Positions 8,481-17,913 are shown, numbered from the stretch's first letter. The stretch: 64,000 nt of DNA from Cognatishimia sp. MH4019 (GCF_020177595.1 NZ_JAHTBL010000006.1:62001-126000), one strand, 5' to 3'. Program-made: numbers and translations. Notes: a model not told the origin generated them from the letters alone.

Positions 8481-10120
8481 ACGAGGCGCGAAGTTTCGAC
8501 AGCCGCGCGCACGAAATCGCGAAACAGCGGGTGCGGTGCGAATGGTTTGGATTTTAGCTCTGGATGGAACTGAACGCCGATGAACCACGGGTGGTCTTTC
8601 CACTCCACAATCTCGGGCAAACGCCCATCGGGCGACATGCCAGAGAAGATCAAACCTTGTTCCTCAAGCTGATCTTTGTATTTGATATCAACCTCATAGC
8701 GGTGGCGGTGCCGCTCCTCAATCGCAGTCGCGCCGTAGACTTTGGCCACTTTCGAGCCTTCTTTGAGCGCTGCATCATAAGCGCCAAGCCGCATCGTTCC
8801 TCCCTTGTCGTCACCGACTTTGCGCTCGACCTTATGGTTGCCCTGCACCCATTCCTTCAGGTGATAAACGACAGGCGTGAACCGCTTTTTGCCCGCCTCG
8901 TGGTCAAATTCTTCCGATCCCGCATCGGTGAGTTTCGCGGCATTCCGGGCAGCCTCAATCACGGCCATCTGCATGCCCAGACAAATGCCCAGATAAGGAA
9001 TTTTCCGCTCGCGCGCGAATTGCGCAGCTTTGATCTTGCCCTCAGTCCCGCGCTCGCCAAAGCCGCCGGGAACAAGGATTGCGTGGAAGCCTTCGAGGTG
9101 GGGGGCGGCATCTTCGCGATCGAACAACTCGGCATCGACCCACTCGATCTTGACCTTCACACGGTTGGCCATCCCACCATGGGTCAGCGCCTCGGCAATC
9201 GACTTATAGGCGTCTTCAAGTTGGGTGTATTTGCCGACGATGGCGACCTTCACCTCACCTTCGGGATTATAGACGCGGTCGGCCACATCTTCCCAACGCG
9301 CCAGGTCCGGCTTGGGCGCAGGGCTAATGTTGAACGCATCCAGAACCGCCTGATCCAGCCCCTCGCGGTGGTAGGCCAATGGTGCTTCATAGATCGACTT
9401 GAGGTCCTGCGCCGCGATCACGGAATCAGGCCGAACATTGCAAAACAGCGCCAGCTTTTCGCGCTCTTTCGCCGGAATTGGTCCTTCCGACCGGCAGACC
9501 AACACGTCTGGAGCGATGCCGATTGAGCGCAGTTCCTTGACCGAGTGCTGTGTCGGCTTGGTCTTCAACTCACCGCTGGCCGCGATATAGGGCAGCAACG
9601 TCAAATGCATGAAAATGCACTGCCCGCGCGGCTTGTCTTGGCTGAACTGGCGGATCGCCTCGAAGAACGGCAGGCCTTCGATATCGCCCACGGTGCCGCC
9701 GATCTCACAGAGCATGAAATCGACCTCATCCTCGCCGATGCCGATGAAGTCTTTGATTTCGTTCGTCACATGAGGGATCACCTGAATGGTCTTGCCCAGA
9801 TAGTCGCCGCGTCGCTCTTTTTCGAGAACCGTCGAATAAATCCGCCCCGAAGACACCGAATCCGTCTGCCGCGCAGCTACACCGGTGAAGCGTTCATAAT
9901 GGCCCAGATCGAGGTCTGTTTCCGCCCCGTCATCGGTGACAAACACCTCGCCATGCTCAAAGGGCGACATCGTTCCGGGATCAACATTCAGATAAGGATC
10001 AAGCTTGCGCAAACGGACGCTAAAGCCGCGCGCCTGGAGCAAAGCGCCCAGCGCTGCTGAGGCCAGCCCTTTGCCCAAAGAGGACACAACACCGCCCGTA
10101 ATAAAGATGAATCGCGCCAT
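8477..10120 (-). CDS. pyrG: CTP synthase
   Basis: This 547-residue enzyme makes CTP from UTP, ATP and glutamine, the last step of pyrimidine nucleotide synthesis. The N-terminal synthase domain opens [18 protein letters not shown], with the Walker-like [12 protein letters not shown], then [14 protein letters not shown]. The glutamine amidotransferase domain follows from about residue 290, with the catalytic Cys in YLGICLGMQ and the His/Glu pair in FHPELKSKP near the C-terminus. The length equals the usual 540-550. secG lies upstream on the same strand 155 bases away, an order (secG-pyrG) common in alphaproteobacteria. Confidence 0.98.
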   Translation of the reverse strand: MARFIFITGGVVSSLGKGLASAALGALLQARGFSVRLRKLDPYLNVDPGTMSPFEHGEVFVTDDGAETDLDLGHYERFTGVAARQTDSVSSGRIYSTVLEKERRGDYLGKTIQVIPHVTNEIKDFIGIGEDEVDFMLCEIGGTVGDIEGLPFFEAIRQFSQDKPRGQCIFMHLTLLPYIAASGELKTKPTQHSVKELRSIGIAPDVLVCRSEGPIPAKEREKLALFCNVRPDSVIAAQDLKSIYEAPLAYHREGLDQAVLDAFNISPAPKPDLARWEDVADRVYNPEGEVKVAIVGKYTQLEDAYKSIAEALTHGGMANRVKVKIEWVDAELFDREDAAPHLEGFHAILVPGGFGERGTEGKIKAAQFARERKIPYLGICLGMQMAVIEAARNAAKLTDAGSEEFDHEAGKKRFTPVVYHLKEWVQGNHKVERKVGDDKGGTMRLGAYDAALKEGSKVAKVYGATAIEERHRHRYEVDIKYKDQLEEQGLIFSGMSPDGRLPEIVEWKDHPWFIGVQFHPELKSKPFAPHPLFRDFVRAAVETSRLV

Positions 10121-10275
10121 GCAGCGAGCCCCCTGAAGTCGTCAAATTGTCTGGAAACAGCCCGTCACAGCGCCCTGTATCACGGGATTTGAGATATAGA
10201 GGATTCGGCCCGGAAAGGCAACTAATCCTCTAGATGATGTTGCTATGAGCAGTGACGCCGCGACAGCTAGTGGTT

Positions 10276-10644
10276 TTAGTCGGCAGACGGAACCAGTGGT
10301 GCATTGTCATCGACCGACGGCGGCAACAGGCTTTCGCCATCCGGCACAGGAGCCGCATCCTCATCGCCACCGCCGTCGATCTGAACGCCCAGGCGGTCGA
10401 CAACAGACGTGCCAGCCGAGTTCTGCGCCGCGATAATCGTCAAGGCAATCGACGTGCAGATGAACGCAACCGCCAGAATCCACGTGACTTTCCCAAGTGC
10501 TGTTGCAGCCGAGCGACCGGACATGACGCCACCGCCACCGCCGCCGCCCATACCAAGGCCACCCCCTTCGGAGCGTTGCAGCAGCACCACGCCAATCAAG
10601 GCGAGAGCAAGAAGAAGGTGGACGACAAGAACGACGTTTTCCAT
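10276..10644 (-). CDS. secG: Preprotein translocase subunit SecG
   Basis: The 122-residue protein is the small SecYEG subunit. Two transmembrane helices (about residues 2-22 and 53-75) are separated by a Gly-rich cytoplasmic loop that includes LLQRSEGGGLGMGGGG. The tail after residue 85 is acidic and Pro-rich and longer than in enterobacteria, which is usual in this group. I chose the ATG at 10644 (MENVVLVVHLLLAL) because the longer frame upstream has no SecG character and would run into the purA promoter region. It is divergent from purA with 196 bases between starts. Confidence 0.93.
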   Translation of the reverse strand: MENVVLVVHLLLALALIGVVLLQRSEGGGLGMGGGGGGGVMSGRSAATALGKVTWILAVAFICTSIALTIIAAQNSAGTSVVDRLGVQIDGGGDEDAAPVPDGESLLPPSVDDNAPLVPSAD

Positions 10645-10840
10645 GGAAGACCTGATGCTTTCAGCGTTGGCGGCTATGTAGACAGCTTTGCGCGTGCCCG
10701 CAAGGTGGGCGATGCCTACGGCGAGAGTATTTCCGCAAAGAGGGCGCCAGACAGCGCCGTTGCGGCGAATTAACGGTTTCACCCAGCGGACGGCACGACT
10801 ATAGGGGTGTCGGTTTTTCAGATACCGAACGGGGATCAGC

Positions 10841-12133
10841 ATGGCAAACGTGGTTGTGGTCGGCGCACAATGGGGCGACGAAGGCAAAGGCAAGATCGTG
10901 GATTGGCTCAGCGAGCGGGCCGATGTGATCGCGCGCTTTCAGGGCGGTCACAACGCGGGCCACACGCTGGTCATTGACGGGGAAGTTTACAAGCTTTCGC
11001 TGCTGCCTTCAGGCATCCTGCGCAAAGGCAAGTTGGGCGTGATCGGCAATGGAGTGGTGCTGGACCCCTGGGCCTTGGTTGCCGAGATCGAAAAGATCGA
11101 AGGGCAGGGCGTCACGATTACCACCGACAACCTAATGATCGCCGAGAACACGCCTCTGATCCTGCCAGTGCACGGCGAGTTGGATCGCGCGCGGGAAGAG
11201 CAGACCAGCGTTGCCAAGATTGGCACGACGGGTCGCGGCATTGGCCCGGCCTACGAGGATAAAGTCGGTCGCCGCTCGGTCCGCGTCGCTGATCTGGCGG
11301 ATGAGGCCACGCTGGACGCGCGCATCGGGCGCTTGCTGACCCACCACAACGCCCTGCGCCGCGGCCTTGGTCTGGATGAGGTCGACGCTGCCAAGCTGAA
11401 AGCCGATCTAATGGCGATTGCCCCGAAAATCCTGCCCTACGCCGCCCCTGTCTGGAAGGTCCTGAACGAGCGCCGCCGCAAAGGTCAGCGCATCCTTTTT
11501 GAAGGCGCGCAAGGCTCACTTCTGGACGTGGATTTCGGCACCTATCCCTTCGTGACCTCCTCGACGACGCTGTCGGGCATGGCCGCGTCTGGCACCGGCA
11601 TGGGCCCCGGCTCGATTGATTTCGTCCTCGGTATCGTCAAAGCCTACACGACCCGCGTCGGCGAAGGCCCGTTCCCATGCGAGCTTTTTGACGAGGTCGG
11701 CGAACATCTTGCGACCGTGGGCCATGAGAAAGGCACCGTCACTGGGCGCGCCCGCCGCTGTGGCTGGTTTGATGCCGCCCTCGTCCGCCAGACCTGCGTG
11801 CTGTCCGGCGTCAACGGCATCGCGCTGACCAAGCTCGACGTGCTCGACGGGCTGGAAACGCTGAGAATCTGCACCGGCTATATGCTGGACGGCAAAGCGG
11901 TCGATTACCTTCCGACCGCCGCTGACCAACAGGCGCGCTGCACCCCGATCTATGAAGAGATCGAAGGCTGGAAAGAAAGCACCGCCGGCGCGCGCAGCTG
12001 GGCCGAGCTTCCCGCACAGGCGATCAAGTATATCCGCCGGATCGAAGAGTTGATCCAATGTCCGGTCGCCCTAGTTTCCACGTCACCTGAGCGTGACGAT
12101 ACGATCCTCGTCACGGACCCATTTGCCGACTGA
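10841..12133 (+). CDS. purA: Adenylosuccinate synthase
   Basis: This 430-residue enzyme forms adenylosuccinate from IMP and aspartate with GTP, the first committed step to AMP. The N-terminal P-loop [16 protein letters not shown] (about residues 6-21) contains the catalytic Asp and the family signature. The phrase [10 protein letters not shown] carries the catalytic His, [14 protein letters not shown] is the second PROSITE-type signature, and TKLDVLDGL near residue 330 is the guanine-binding NKxD-like motif. Length is standard. It is followed after 13 bases by the DUF2842 gene, so the two probably share a transcript. Confidence 0.98.
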   Translation: MANVVVVGAQWGDEGKGKIVDWLSERADVIARFQGGHNAGHTLVIDGEVYKLSLLPSGILRKGKLGVIGNGVVLDPWALVAEIEKIEGQGVTITTDNLMIAENTPLILPVHGELDRAREEQTSVAKIGTTGRGIGPAYEDKVGRRSVRVADLADEATLDARIGRLLTHHNALRRGLGLDEVDAAKLKADLMAIAPKILPYAAPVWKVLNERRRKGQRILFEGAQGSLLDVDFGTYPFVTSSTTLSGMAASGTGMGPGSIDFVLGIVKAYTTRVGEGPFPCELFDEVGEHLATVGHEKGTVTGRARRCGWFDAALVRQTCVLSGVNGIALTKLDVLDGLETLRICTGYMLDGKAVDYLPTAADQQARCTPIYEEIEGWKESTAGARSWAELPAQAIKYIRRIEELIQCPVALVSTSPERDDTILVTDPFAD

Positions 12134-12146
12134 CGAAAGGCCTCGC

Positions 12147-12377
12147 ATGAGCCTGTCTTACAAAGCCCGACGCCGCTGGTCGCTGGTGATCCTGCTTTTG
12201 GGATTGCCAGCCTATATCGTGGCAGCTGTCACAATCATGAACTTGCTGGGCCGTCCGCCCATGTGGGTGGAGTTCGCGGTCTACGTGGCGCTTGGCATCA
12301 TCTGGGCGATCCCGTTCAAGTTCATCTTTAAAGGCATTGGCCAAGCCGACCCCGATGCGCCTCAGGACCGTGAGTAA
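12147..12377 (+). CDS. DUF2842 family small membrane protein
   Basis: The 76-residue inner-membrane protein has two predicted helices (about residues 10-32 and 39-62) and the conserved stretch 'VYVALGIIWAIPFKFIFKGIGQ', which matches the DUF2842 family of alphaproteobacteria. Its function is unknown. The start ATG at 12147 lies 13 bases after the purA stop and is preceded by GAAAGG; an in-frame upstream ATG within purA (12093) is rejected because it has no ribosome-binding site and adds non-conserved sequence. Confidence 0.8.
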   Translation: MSLSYKARRRWSLVILLLGLPAYIVAAVTIMNLLGRPPMWVEFAVYVALGIIWAIPFKFIFKGIGQADPDAPQDRE

Positions 12378-12465
12378 GCATCGCGCAGCTGCCATCGCCT
12401 TAAAAAGCCTTTCGCAAGAAGCCGTTTCGCTTTTTTTAGAGTCTCCTACCGGAAGCCATTTCGCT

Positions 12466-12520
12466 TTTGCAAAAATATCCCCGCCGGAGGCCGCGCGGGT
12501 TTGCGCAGCAAACCCGCGCG
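12466..12520. repeat. Intergenic repeat-like module with perfect GC-rich palindrome
   Basis: After an AT-containing lead (TTTTGCAAAAATATCC, about 12466-12481) comes an inverted repeat, GCGGGTTTG/CAAACCCGC, at about 12492-12520. The lead resembles those of the intergenic modules at 40456 and 46774 and may be a diverged member of the same family. It lies between the convergent DUF2842 and acidic-protein genes. Confidence 0.4.
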
Positions 12521-12556
12521 TGGCGATTGCCGAAGGCAAGCGCAATTCCTCCATAG

Positions 12557-12587
12557 AAAAAGGCGGCCCGTTTCCGGCGCCGCCTTT
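12557..12587. terminator. Bidirectional intrinsic terminator
   Basis: The stem AAAGGCGG/CCGCCTTT with a 13-nt GC-rich loop lies between two convergent genes. Read on the minus strand it ends in five T, 26 bases past the stop of the acidic protein; read on the plus strand the T-run is shorter. It probably serves mainly the minus-strand gene. Confidence 0.7.
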
Positions 12588-12612
12588 CCCATTGGTCGAG
12601 CAGACCAATTTC

Positions 12613-14538
12613 TTATTCGCCAGCGATCCTCGCATCCGGGCGGAACCGCGTCTCTTCCGAGACAACGAATTGCCCGCGGCTCAGCTTGTTGATCTTGCCT
12701 TCGCGCAAGAGCTGACCAAACGACCGCAACCCGTCTTCGCGTGAGAACCCGTCTTTGCCGGCCACAGCCGCCGCGCGGCGCATCACCTGCGGACGCGTGA
12801 AGTTCTCGCGACCTTCAACATAGGCCGTGTAGGCGGCGGCGGCTTCCAGAAGATCGGGCAACTCGCTGGCCCCGGCGCTTTGGGCAAATTCGGCAAAACC
12901 GCCTTCGCTATCGGGCGCTGCGACCTTGGTTTTGCTGATCCGGCGCGGACGTACAGGGGCGCCAGGTGCGGTTGCGTCCACACGCTGTTCTGCGACAAGT
13001 TTCAACGGCGCGACAGGGCGCTCGGGACGCGCCCGTGTCGCGGTGGCAGGCGTTGCACGTTTGGGGCGCACGACCTGAGCCAGATCTTCGCGATAGCTTT
13101 CGGTCTGATCTGGGTTCTCTGCTTCGCCACCGCTCAGCTTGCGGTCTGCCTCAGTTGCGGCAACGGCAGCTTTCAGATGCGAGATAGCCTCCCGCTTGCG
13201 ACCGCTTTCCGGTGTCTCAAGCGCATCATTGGTCTTTTCCATAATGCGATCAATGGCAGGTTCGGGATCGTCGATGCTGGCCAGAATGGCAGCGCCATCG
13301 CGGTCTTGAGCGGTCTCTGTTTCGGCTTCGGTGTCGCGGGCCACTTCGGCCAGTTCAGCCATCAGCTCGGCTTCTTCCTCGGGGCTCAGATCGCTGTCGT
13401 CATCATCCTCGTCAAAGATCGACATGTCGATTTCATCAGCCGAAGTCGTGGTTTCCTCAGTATCGACACTCTCGTCAGAGGGTGCCGTCACCGCGTCATC
13501 TTCTGCGTCACCTTCCTCTGCATCAGCCGCGAGAGCGGCCTCCAATGCGACAGACTTCACTCTGAAGACGCGCCCTTGAGCAGGTTCCTCGGTCTCGATC
13601 TCTTGCTCTTGCGTGATAGGATCGTCAGCAAGCTCGGCCTCGGGGATGTCGGCGATGTCATCGGACAGGGCCGACATGACCACCGACATATCCACATCCT
13701 CGGCCTCGTCGCCTTCCTCCTCAAAGGTCTCGTCCTCGACCACCGCCGTCTCTGGCTCGGCCTCAAAGGCAACCTCTGGCGTCACCTCTTCTGCTCCCAC
13801 AACATCCGTCGTGGTCTCGGCTTCAACCTCGGCAACGTCGATCTCAGTGTTGCCTTCATCCACCGGATCAGCATGCTGATCTTCGGTGAAGATGCTGTCG
13901 TCGTTGTCTTCGCCGGGGGCCACGACCGCGCGAATACGCTGCAGTTTGGCGGCAATGCTGTCGGCATCGGGATGCGTAACCGGCGTTGGCACAGTCTCCG
14001 CCTCGACATGAGACGTGTCTTTTTCGGACGGCAGCTCCACGTCTTCGATCTGGTCGCTGATCCCGTCGGACATGAACGCGGCAATGGCGTCTTCGTCAGA
14101 GGGAGCGTCAACGACCTCCCCCTGCACATCCTCCTCCTGCATATCAGAGTCATCTTGTGCGTCGGTGACTTCGGGCGTCTCGACCGGGGGCTCAACATCC
14201 GCCGCACCCGCTGCGACCTGCTCAGAGGCCGTCTGCTCAGCCTCGGCATTCTCCGCGGTCAAAGCCGCCGCAGCCGGGGCAGTTTCAGCGGCCCGCAACA
14301 CGACGTTTTCGCCATCAAACCGCGCGTCCACGCGGCGTTCAATCTCACGCTCGGCAATCCGCGCCAGCATGTCTGCATCCGGCGTCGGAGGCTCCGCGCC
14401 GAAATAGCGGTCATCCGCCGCCAAGTCCCTGAAATACTCCGCGATGGCCTTCATCGTGGAGAATGAATCGTCGAAACCCTCTAACGTACAAGAGAAGGTT
14501 CCGTATGAGACGGTGAGTATTTTACTCGCACCTACCAT
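12613..14538 (-). CDS. Large acidic protein, conserved ends and disordered middle; function unknown
   Basis: The 641-residue product has three parts. An ordered N-terminus (1-95, beginning MVGASKILTVSYGTFSCTLE) includes a helical 'DSFSTMKAIAEYFRDLAADD' stretch. A very long Asp/Glu/Val/Thr-rich region (about 95-440) is presumably disordered. A basic linker with 'RPKRATPATATRARPERPV' leads to a folded C-terminus (about 540-641) containing 'LPDLLEAAAAYTAYVEG' and a winged-helix-like end 'LLREGKINKLSRGQFVVS'. There is no signal peptide, so it is cytoplasmic. I recognise it as a conserved roseobacter hypothetical protein but know no function. The reverse-direction frames over it are compositional shadows. 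Confidence 0.7.
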   Translation of the reverse strand: MVGASKILTVSYGTFSCTLEGFDDSFSTMKAIAEYFRDLAADDRYFGAEPPTPDADMLARIAEREIERRVDARFDGENVVLRAAETAPAAAALTAENAEAEQTASEQVAAGAADVEPPVETPEVTDAQDDSDMQEEDVQGEVVDAPSDEDAIAAFMSDGISDQIEDVELPSEKDTSHVEAETVPTPVTHPDADSIAAKLQRIRAVVAPGEDNDDSIFTEDQHADPVDEGNTEIDVAEVEAETTTDVVGAEEVTPEVAFEAEPETAVVEDETFEEEGDEAEDVDMSVVMSALSDDIADIPEAELADDPITQEQEIETEEPAQGRVFRVKSVALEAALAADAEEGDAEDDAVTAPSDESVDTEETTTSADEIDMSIFDEDDDDSDLSPEEEAELMAELAEVARDTEAETETAQDRDGAAILASIDDPEPAIDRIMEKTNDALETPESGRKREAISHLKAAVAATEADRKLSGGEAENPDQTESYREDLAQVVRPKRATPATATRARPERPVAPLKLVAEQRVDATAPGAPVRPRRISKTKVAAPDSEGGFAEFAQSAGASELPDLLEAAAAYTAYVEGRENFTRPQVMRRAAAVAGKDGFSREDGLRSFGQLLREGKINKLSRGQFVVSEETRFRPDARIAGE

Positions 14539-14685
14539 CGGTCTGCTCGCTTTCTTCCCAGTCCAGCAAAGCCAGTGATACCAGCCTTTGGTTCGCAGAA
14601 AGCAACAAAACCAAGATTATTGCGGTATTATTTCGTGGCCGAAATGTGGACTGTTTCGTAACACGAAGGTAATGGCGGCAGCATC

Positions 14686-15357
14686 ATGGTTATTGTTCAC
14701 TCTCAGGCACCGGTCATTTTAGTCGGCGGCGCGCCAATTGAAAAAGAGATTCTTTTTCAAGCGTTAGACTTGGGCGATCAGGTGGTCGCGGCGGACAGTG
14801 GCGCACTGGCTGTGCTGGACGCAGGGCGCGTGCCTGATGCCGTGATTGGCGATTTCGACAGCCTGCCCGAGGACCATCGCGCGGCCATCCCCGCAGAGCG
14901 TCTGCACTACGTCCCTGAACAAGACAGCACGGACTTTGAGAAATGCCTGACCCGCATCGACGCGCCACTTGTGATCGCGATCGGTTTTTCCGGCGCACGG
15001 CTTGATCATGAACTGGCCGTGTTCAGCACGCTTCTGCGCATCGACACGCCGCCTTGCGTTATCCTGCGCGGCGCCGAACTTGCCTTTATCGCGCCGCCTC
15101 AATTGCGGCTAGATCTGCCCGTGGGCAGCAATCTCAGCTTCTTCCCCTTGGCACCGGTAACCGTCACGACTTCTGGTGTGAAATGGCCGCTGACCGACGC
15201 GCTGATGCGACCCGGCGGCTTGACCAGCAGCTCTAACATCGTGACAGGTCCGGTCGCGCTTGAGTGTGATACTCGCGCAGTTCTTGTCACGCTGCCGGCG
15301 GCGTCTGTGGCGTCTGTGATGCAAGCGCTTGCTGGCCCAACCGCCTCTCCCGCATAA
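14686..15357 (+). CDS. thiN: Thiamine diphosphokinase
   Basis: The 223-residue enzyme transfers pyrophosphate from ATP to thiamine to form thiamine diphosphate. Family motifs are AADSGALAVLDAG (near 36-48), DAVIGDFDSLPEDH (substrate and metal site), EQDSTDFEKCL and GFSGARLDHELAV. The C-terminal beta-domain ends in a slightly extended hydrophobic tail. The gene converges on and overlaps the next (minus-strand) gene by 71 bases. Upstream, 147 bases separate it from the divergent acidic-protein gene; this stretch is AT-rich and should hold both promoters. Confidence 0.9.
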   Translation: MVIVHSQAPVILVGGAPIEKEILFQALDLGDQVVAADSGALAVLDAGRVPDAVIGDFDSLPEDHRAAIPAERLHYVPEQDSTDFEKCLTRIDAPLVIAIGFSGARLDHELAVFSTLLRIDTPPCVILRGAELAFIAPPQLRLDLPVGSNLSFFPLAPVTVTTSGVKWPLTDALMRPGGLTSSSNIVTGPVALECDTRAVLVTLPAASVASVMQALAGPTASPA

Positions 15358-16219
15358 TGATGTAAAGCCCGGCCGAGACAGTGACGGCGATGCCAAGCGC
15401 TGCCAATCCCTTGGGCAAATCGCGAAACAGCAAATAGCCGATGACTGTTGCAAACGGGATTTCCAGATATTGCATCGGTGCGAGGGTCGCCGATGGCGCG
15501 AAACGCAGCGACCATGTCATGAGCAAATGCGCAACCGTGCCAATCAGCCCTGCTGCAAGCAGCAACATGACTGACACCGAGTTATCCCAGACCATCGCGG
15601 CGACAGGGCTGTCCACCGCGCGCCCGATCAACAGGCCAACCAACAGGATCCCAGTGGCCAGCGCGCCGCTGACCGCTTGCAAAGTGATCGGATCAACCTC
15701 CTTGGCCATTTGCCGTGTCGTCAGCATGAACAGCGCGAAGACGACCGCGACCAGCAAGGGGAGCAACGCCGCCGCGCCGACGCTCACGAAATTCGGCTGG
15801 ATCACCAAAAGCGTGCCCAGAAAGCCAACGACGCAGGCGGCCAGCCTGTGCGGGCCAACCTGTTCTTCAAGGACAAACTTGCCCAGCAGCAACATGATGA
15901 ACGGCATCACGAAGGCAATCGCGATAGCATCGGCCAGGGGCAGATAGCGCAATGATGTGAACATCGCGCCGATCCCGATGATGTGCAGCACCGTCCGCTG
16001 CACCGTCAGCCGCCAGATGCGCCGACTGAAACGCAAGGATTTCGATTGCGCCCAGACCAGCGGCGCCAGCGCCAAAGCCTGCACCGCAAAACGCGCGATC
16101 AGGATCTGCAAAAGCGCCATGGTCTCTCCCAACAGTTTTGCGATGCCGTCGCCCAACGGGGCCAGCACGCAAAAGCCAAGCATCAGCAGGATGCCTAGGA
16201 GGGGGCGGTCAGCGGTCAT
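15287..16219 (-). CDS. DMT superfamily (EamA) transporter
   Basis: This 310-residue ten-helix inner-membrane transporter is made of two EamA repeats. The first begins MTADRPLLGILLMLGFCVLAPLGDGIAKLL and the second around residue 150. Characteristic phrases are 'RFAVQALALAPLVW' and 'TWSLRFAPSATLAPMQYLEIPFATVIGYLLF'. Substrates of this family (metabolites, amino acids, nucleobase-like compounds) cannot be told from sequence. The ATG at 16219 is preferred to the longer frame at 16327, which would run into the promoter region of the divergent transpeptidase. The last 71 bases overlap the 3' end of thiN on the other strand. Confidence 0.85.
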   Translation of the reverse strand: MTADRPLLGILLMLGFCVLAPLGDGIAKLLGETMALLQILIARFAVQALALAPLVWAQSKSLRFSRRIWRLTVQRTVLHIIGIGAMFTSLRYLPLADAIAIAFVMPFIMLLLGKFVLEEQVGPHRLAACVVGFLGTLLVIQPNFVSVGAAALLPLLVAVVFALFMLTTRQMAKEVDPITLQAVSGALATGILLVGLLIGRAVDSPVAAMVWDNSVSVMLLLAAGLIGTVAHLLMTWSLRFAPSATLAPMQYLEIPFATVIGYLLFRDLPKGLAALGIAVTVSAGLYIIMRERRLGQQALASQTPQTPPAA

Positions 16220-16325
16220 GGCTCTGGTGTAGGTCAGTGCGCCGCCGCCCGCATCTCTTTTCTGAGCCGGAACCGACGCAACCGATCCTGCGTTACACGT
16301 CAGATATTCTAACTGGAGGTAATTC

Positions 16326-16868
16326 ATGTCCCTACTGACCCGTCGTCATTTCATCTGGACCGGTTTGTCGAGCGTTGCCCTGGCAGGGGGTGCATCCGCA
16401 CAGGCGGCCCAACGCAATGTCTCGGGCTGGGTGTCGCAACGTTGGCAGGACCACTTCGATGGTCTCGGCAAAGCGTGCATCCTGTGTGACACCACCTCCA
16501 AGACCCTGCATTTTTGGAGCGGCGATGGCTCTGATTATCGCATCTACCCCACATCGGTGCCGATGACAGATGAACTGACCCGACGCGGCTACACACGGAT
16601 CGTGCGCAAACGCGTCGGCCCCGATTGGACGCCGACCGCAAACATGCTCAAACGCGACCCCACGCTTGAATACATGCCGCCGGGTCCCGGCAATCCGCTG
16701 GGGACGCACGCGATGTATCTCAGTTGGCCCGCCTATCTGATTCATGGAACCCATGACACGCGCAAGATCGGGCGGCGGTCCTCTTCTGGCTGTATCGGGC
16801 TTTACAACGAATTTATCGCTGATCTCTTCGCCGTCACGCCCGTTGGCACGCAAGTGCGCATCATTTAG
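16326..16868 (+). CDS. L,D-transpeptidase (YkuD), Tat-exported, copy 1
   Basis: The 180-residue periplasmic enzyme has a twin-arginine signal (LTRRHFIWTGLSSVALAGG, cleavage near AQA-A). Its YkuD catalytic motif is HGTHDTRKIGRRSSSGCIGL, in which the Cys is the nucleophile and the first His is part of the site. The family forms 3-3 peptidoglycan cross-links or anchors proteins to the wall. The size is that of the minimal ErfK/YbiS-like single domain, with no LysM or peptidoglycan-binding module. A near-duplicate follows 92 bases downstream. Confidence 0.9.
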   Translation: MSLLTRRHFIWTGLSSVALAGGASAQAAQRNVSGWVSQRWQDHFDGLGKACILCDTTSKTLHFWSGDGSDYRIYPTSVPMTDELTRRGYTRIVRKRVGPDWTPTANMLKRDPTLEYMPPGPGNPLGTHAMYLSWPAYLIHGTHDTRKIGRRSSSGCIGLYNEFIADLFAVTPVGTQVRII

Positions 16869-16960
16869 CGACCGTCCGCAATCTCGCAGAATTGTGAATG
16901 GTCTGCCGGGGGCGCTTTCGGCACAAGCACTGCAATGAAAAACAAAACGAGGCACCGAGC

Positions 16961-17545
16961 ATGACCCGATTGACCCGTCGCAGTTTCGTCGGCGCTGGCC
17001 TGAGCACCTTGGCTTTGACCGGGGCGGTCCGCGCGCAGGACACTGAATTTGAGGCTGAGATCAACCCCGAAGCGCCCACGACCGCGCCACGCAATATCTC
17101 AAGCTGGGCCACTCAGGATTGGCGTGATCATTTTGATGATCTGGGCGTGGCGGCGATTGTGGCCGATACCGTCTCACGCTCGCTGCACTTCTGGAGCGGC
17201 GACGGCACGGATTACCGCGTGTATCCGACCTCTGTCCCGATGAGTGAAGAGCTGACCAAACGCGGCTACACAAAAGTTGTACGCAAGCGCGTCGGCCCAG
17301 ACTGGACGCCGACGGCCAATATGATCGAGCGAGACCCGACATTGGAATACATGCCGCCGGGGCCGGACAATCCGCTCGGCACCCATGCGATGTATCTCAC
17401 ATGGCCCGCCTATCTGATCCACGGCACGCATGACACGCGCAAGATTGGGAGGCGGTCGTCCTCGGGGTGTATCGGGCTCTATAACGAGTTCATCGCTGAG
17501 CTTTACGAGATCACGCCCATAGGCACCCAAGTGCGCATCATCTGA
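16961..17545 (+). CDS. L,D-transpeptidase (YkuD), Tat-exported, copy 2
   Basis: The 194-residue protein is a tandem paralogue of the preceding gene. It starts MTRLTRRSFVGAGLSTLALTG, a good Tat signal (R-R-S-F-V). It carries an extra acidic stretch (DTEFEAEINPEAPTTA) before the catalytic domain and the same HDTRKIGRRSSSGCIGLYNEFI active-site block. The ATG at 16961 is chosen because it starts at the signal peptide; an earlier in-frame ATG (16898) adds non-signal sequence. Most residues from GDGTDYRVYPTSVPM onward match copy 1. It is terminated by a clear hairpin right after the stop. Confidence 0.9.
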   Translation: MTRLTRRSFVGAGLSTLALTGAVRAQDTEFEAEINPEAPTTAPRNISSWATQDWRDHFDDLGVAAIVADTVSRSLHFWSGDGTDYRVYPTSVPMSEELTKRGYTKVVRKRVGPDWTPTANMIERDPTLEYMPPGPDNPLGTHAMYLTWPAYLIHGTHDTRKIGRRSSSGCIGLYNEFIAELYEITPIGTQVRII

Positions 17546-17551
17546 CATAAG

Positions 17552-17593
17552 AAAACCGGCCCCCGCGTTTGCAAACGGGAACCGGTTTTTTTT
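17552..17593 (+). terminator. Intrinsic terminator of the transpeptidase pair
   Basis: The hairpin AAAACCGG...CCGGTTTT with an inner CGTTTG/CAAACG palindrome begins six bases after the stop and ends in eight T. It is a strong rho-independent terminator for the plus strand. It also reads reasonably on the minus strand (AAAA at the base). Confidence 0.85.
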
Positions 17594-17661
17594 GTGCATC
17601 ACTTTGTAGTTGGTCCGCCTATCGGCACCACCGAGGGAGAGGCAGCGGCGCGAAAGTGGTC

Positions 17662-17913
17662 TTAGCGTGCAGCCAGTTCGGCAGCCGATGTGACGCCCAG
17701 CTTTGCCGACACGTCGACGTTTTGGGTGGAGATCACGTCATTGCCGACGGTACCTTCACCAGCGATCTCAGCGGGGGAGGTTTTGCCCAGATCGTTGGAG
17801 GCCACGAAGCTGGTCTCAAACCCGTGCTGTGCATTGGCTTCAGCAGGTGAGGTGATGTCAGCGAAAGCCGGAGCGGCAGCGACGACGAGTGCGGAGATAA
17901 GAGCGAATTTCAT
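17662..17913 (-). CDS. Small exported protein with repeated TSPAE motif
   Basis: The 83-residue product has a Sec signal peptide (MKFALISALVVAAAPAFA) with cleavage before DITSPAE. The mature part of about 65 residues carries three spaced copies of T-S-(P/A)-A-E: ITSPAEAN, KTSPAEIAG and VTSAAELAA. It has no cysteine and no recognisable domain. The start at 17913 is chosen for the signal peptide; the frame extends further upstream without sense. It is monocistronic, and upstream DNA is T/G-rich (about 17920-17955). I do not recognise a function; a periplasmic stress or envelope role would be a guess. Confidence 0.65.
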   Translation of the reverse strand: MKFALISALVVAAAPAFADITSPAEANAQHGFETSFVASNDLGKTSPAEIAGEGTVGNDVISTQNVDVSAKLGVTSAAELAAR

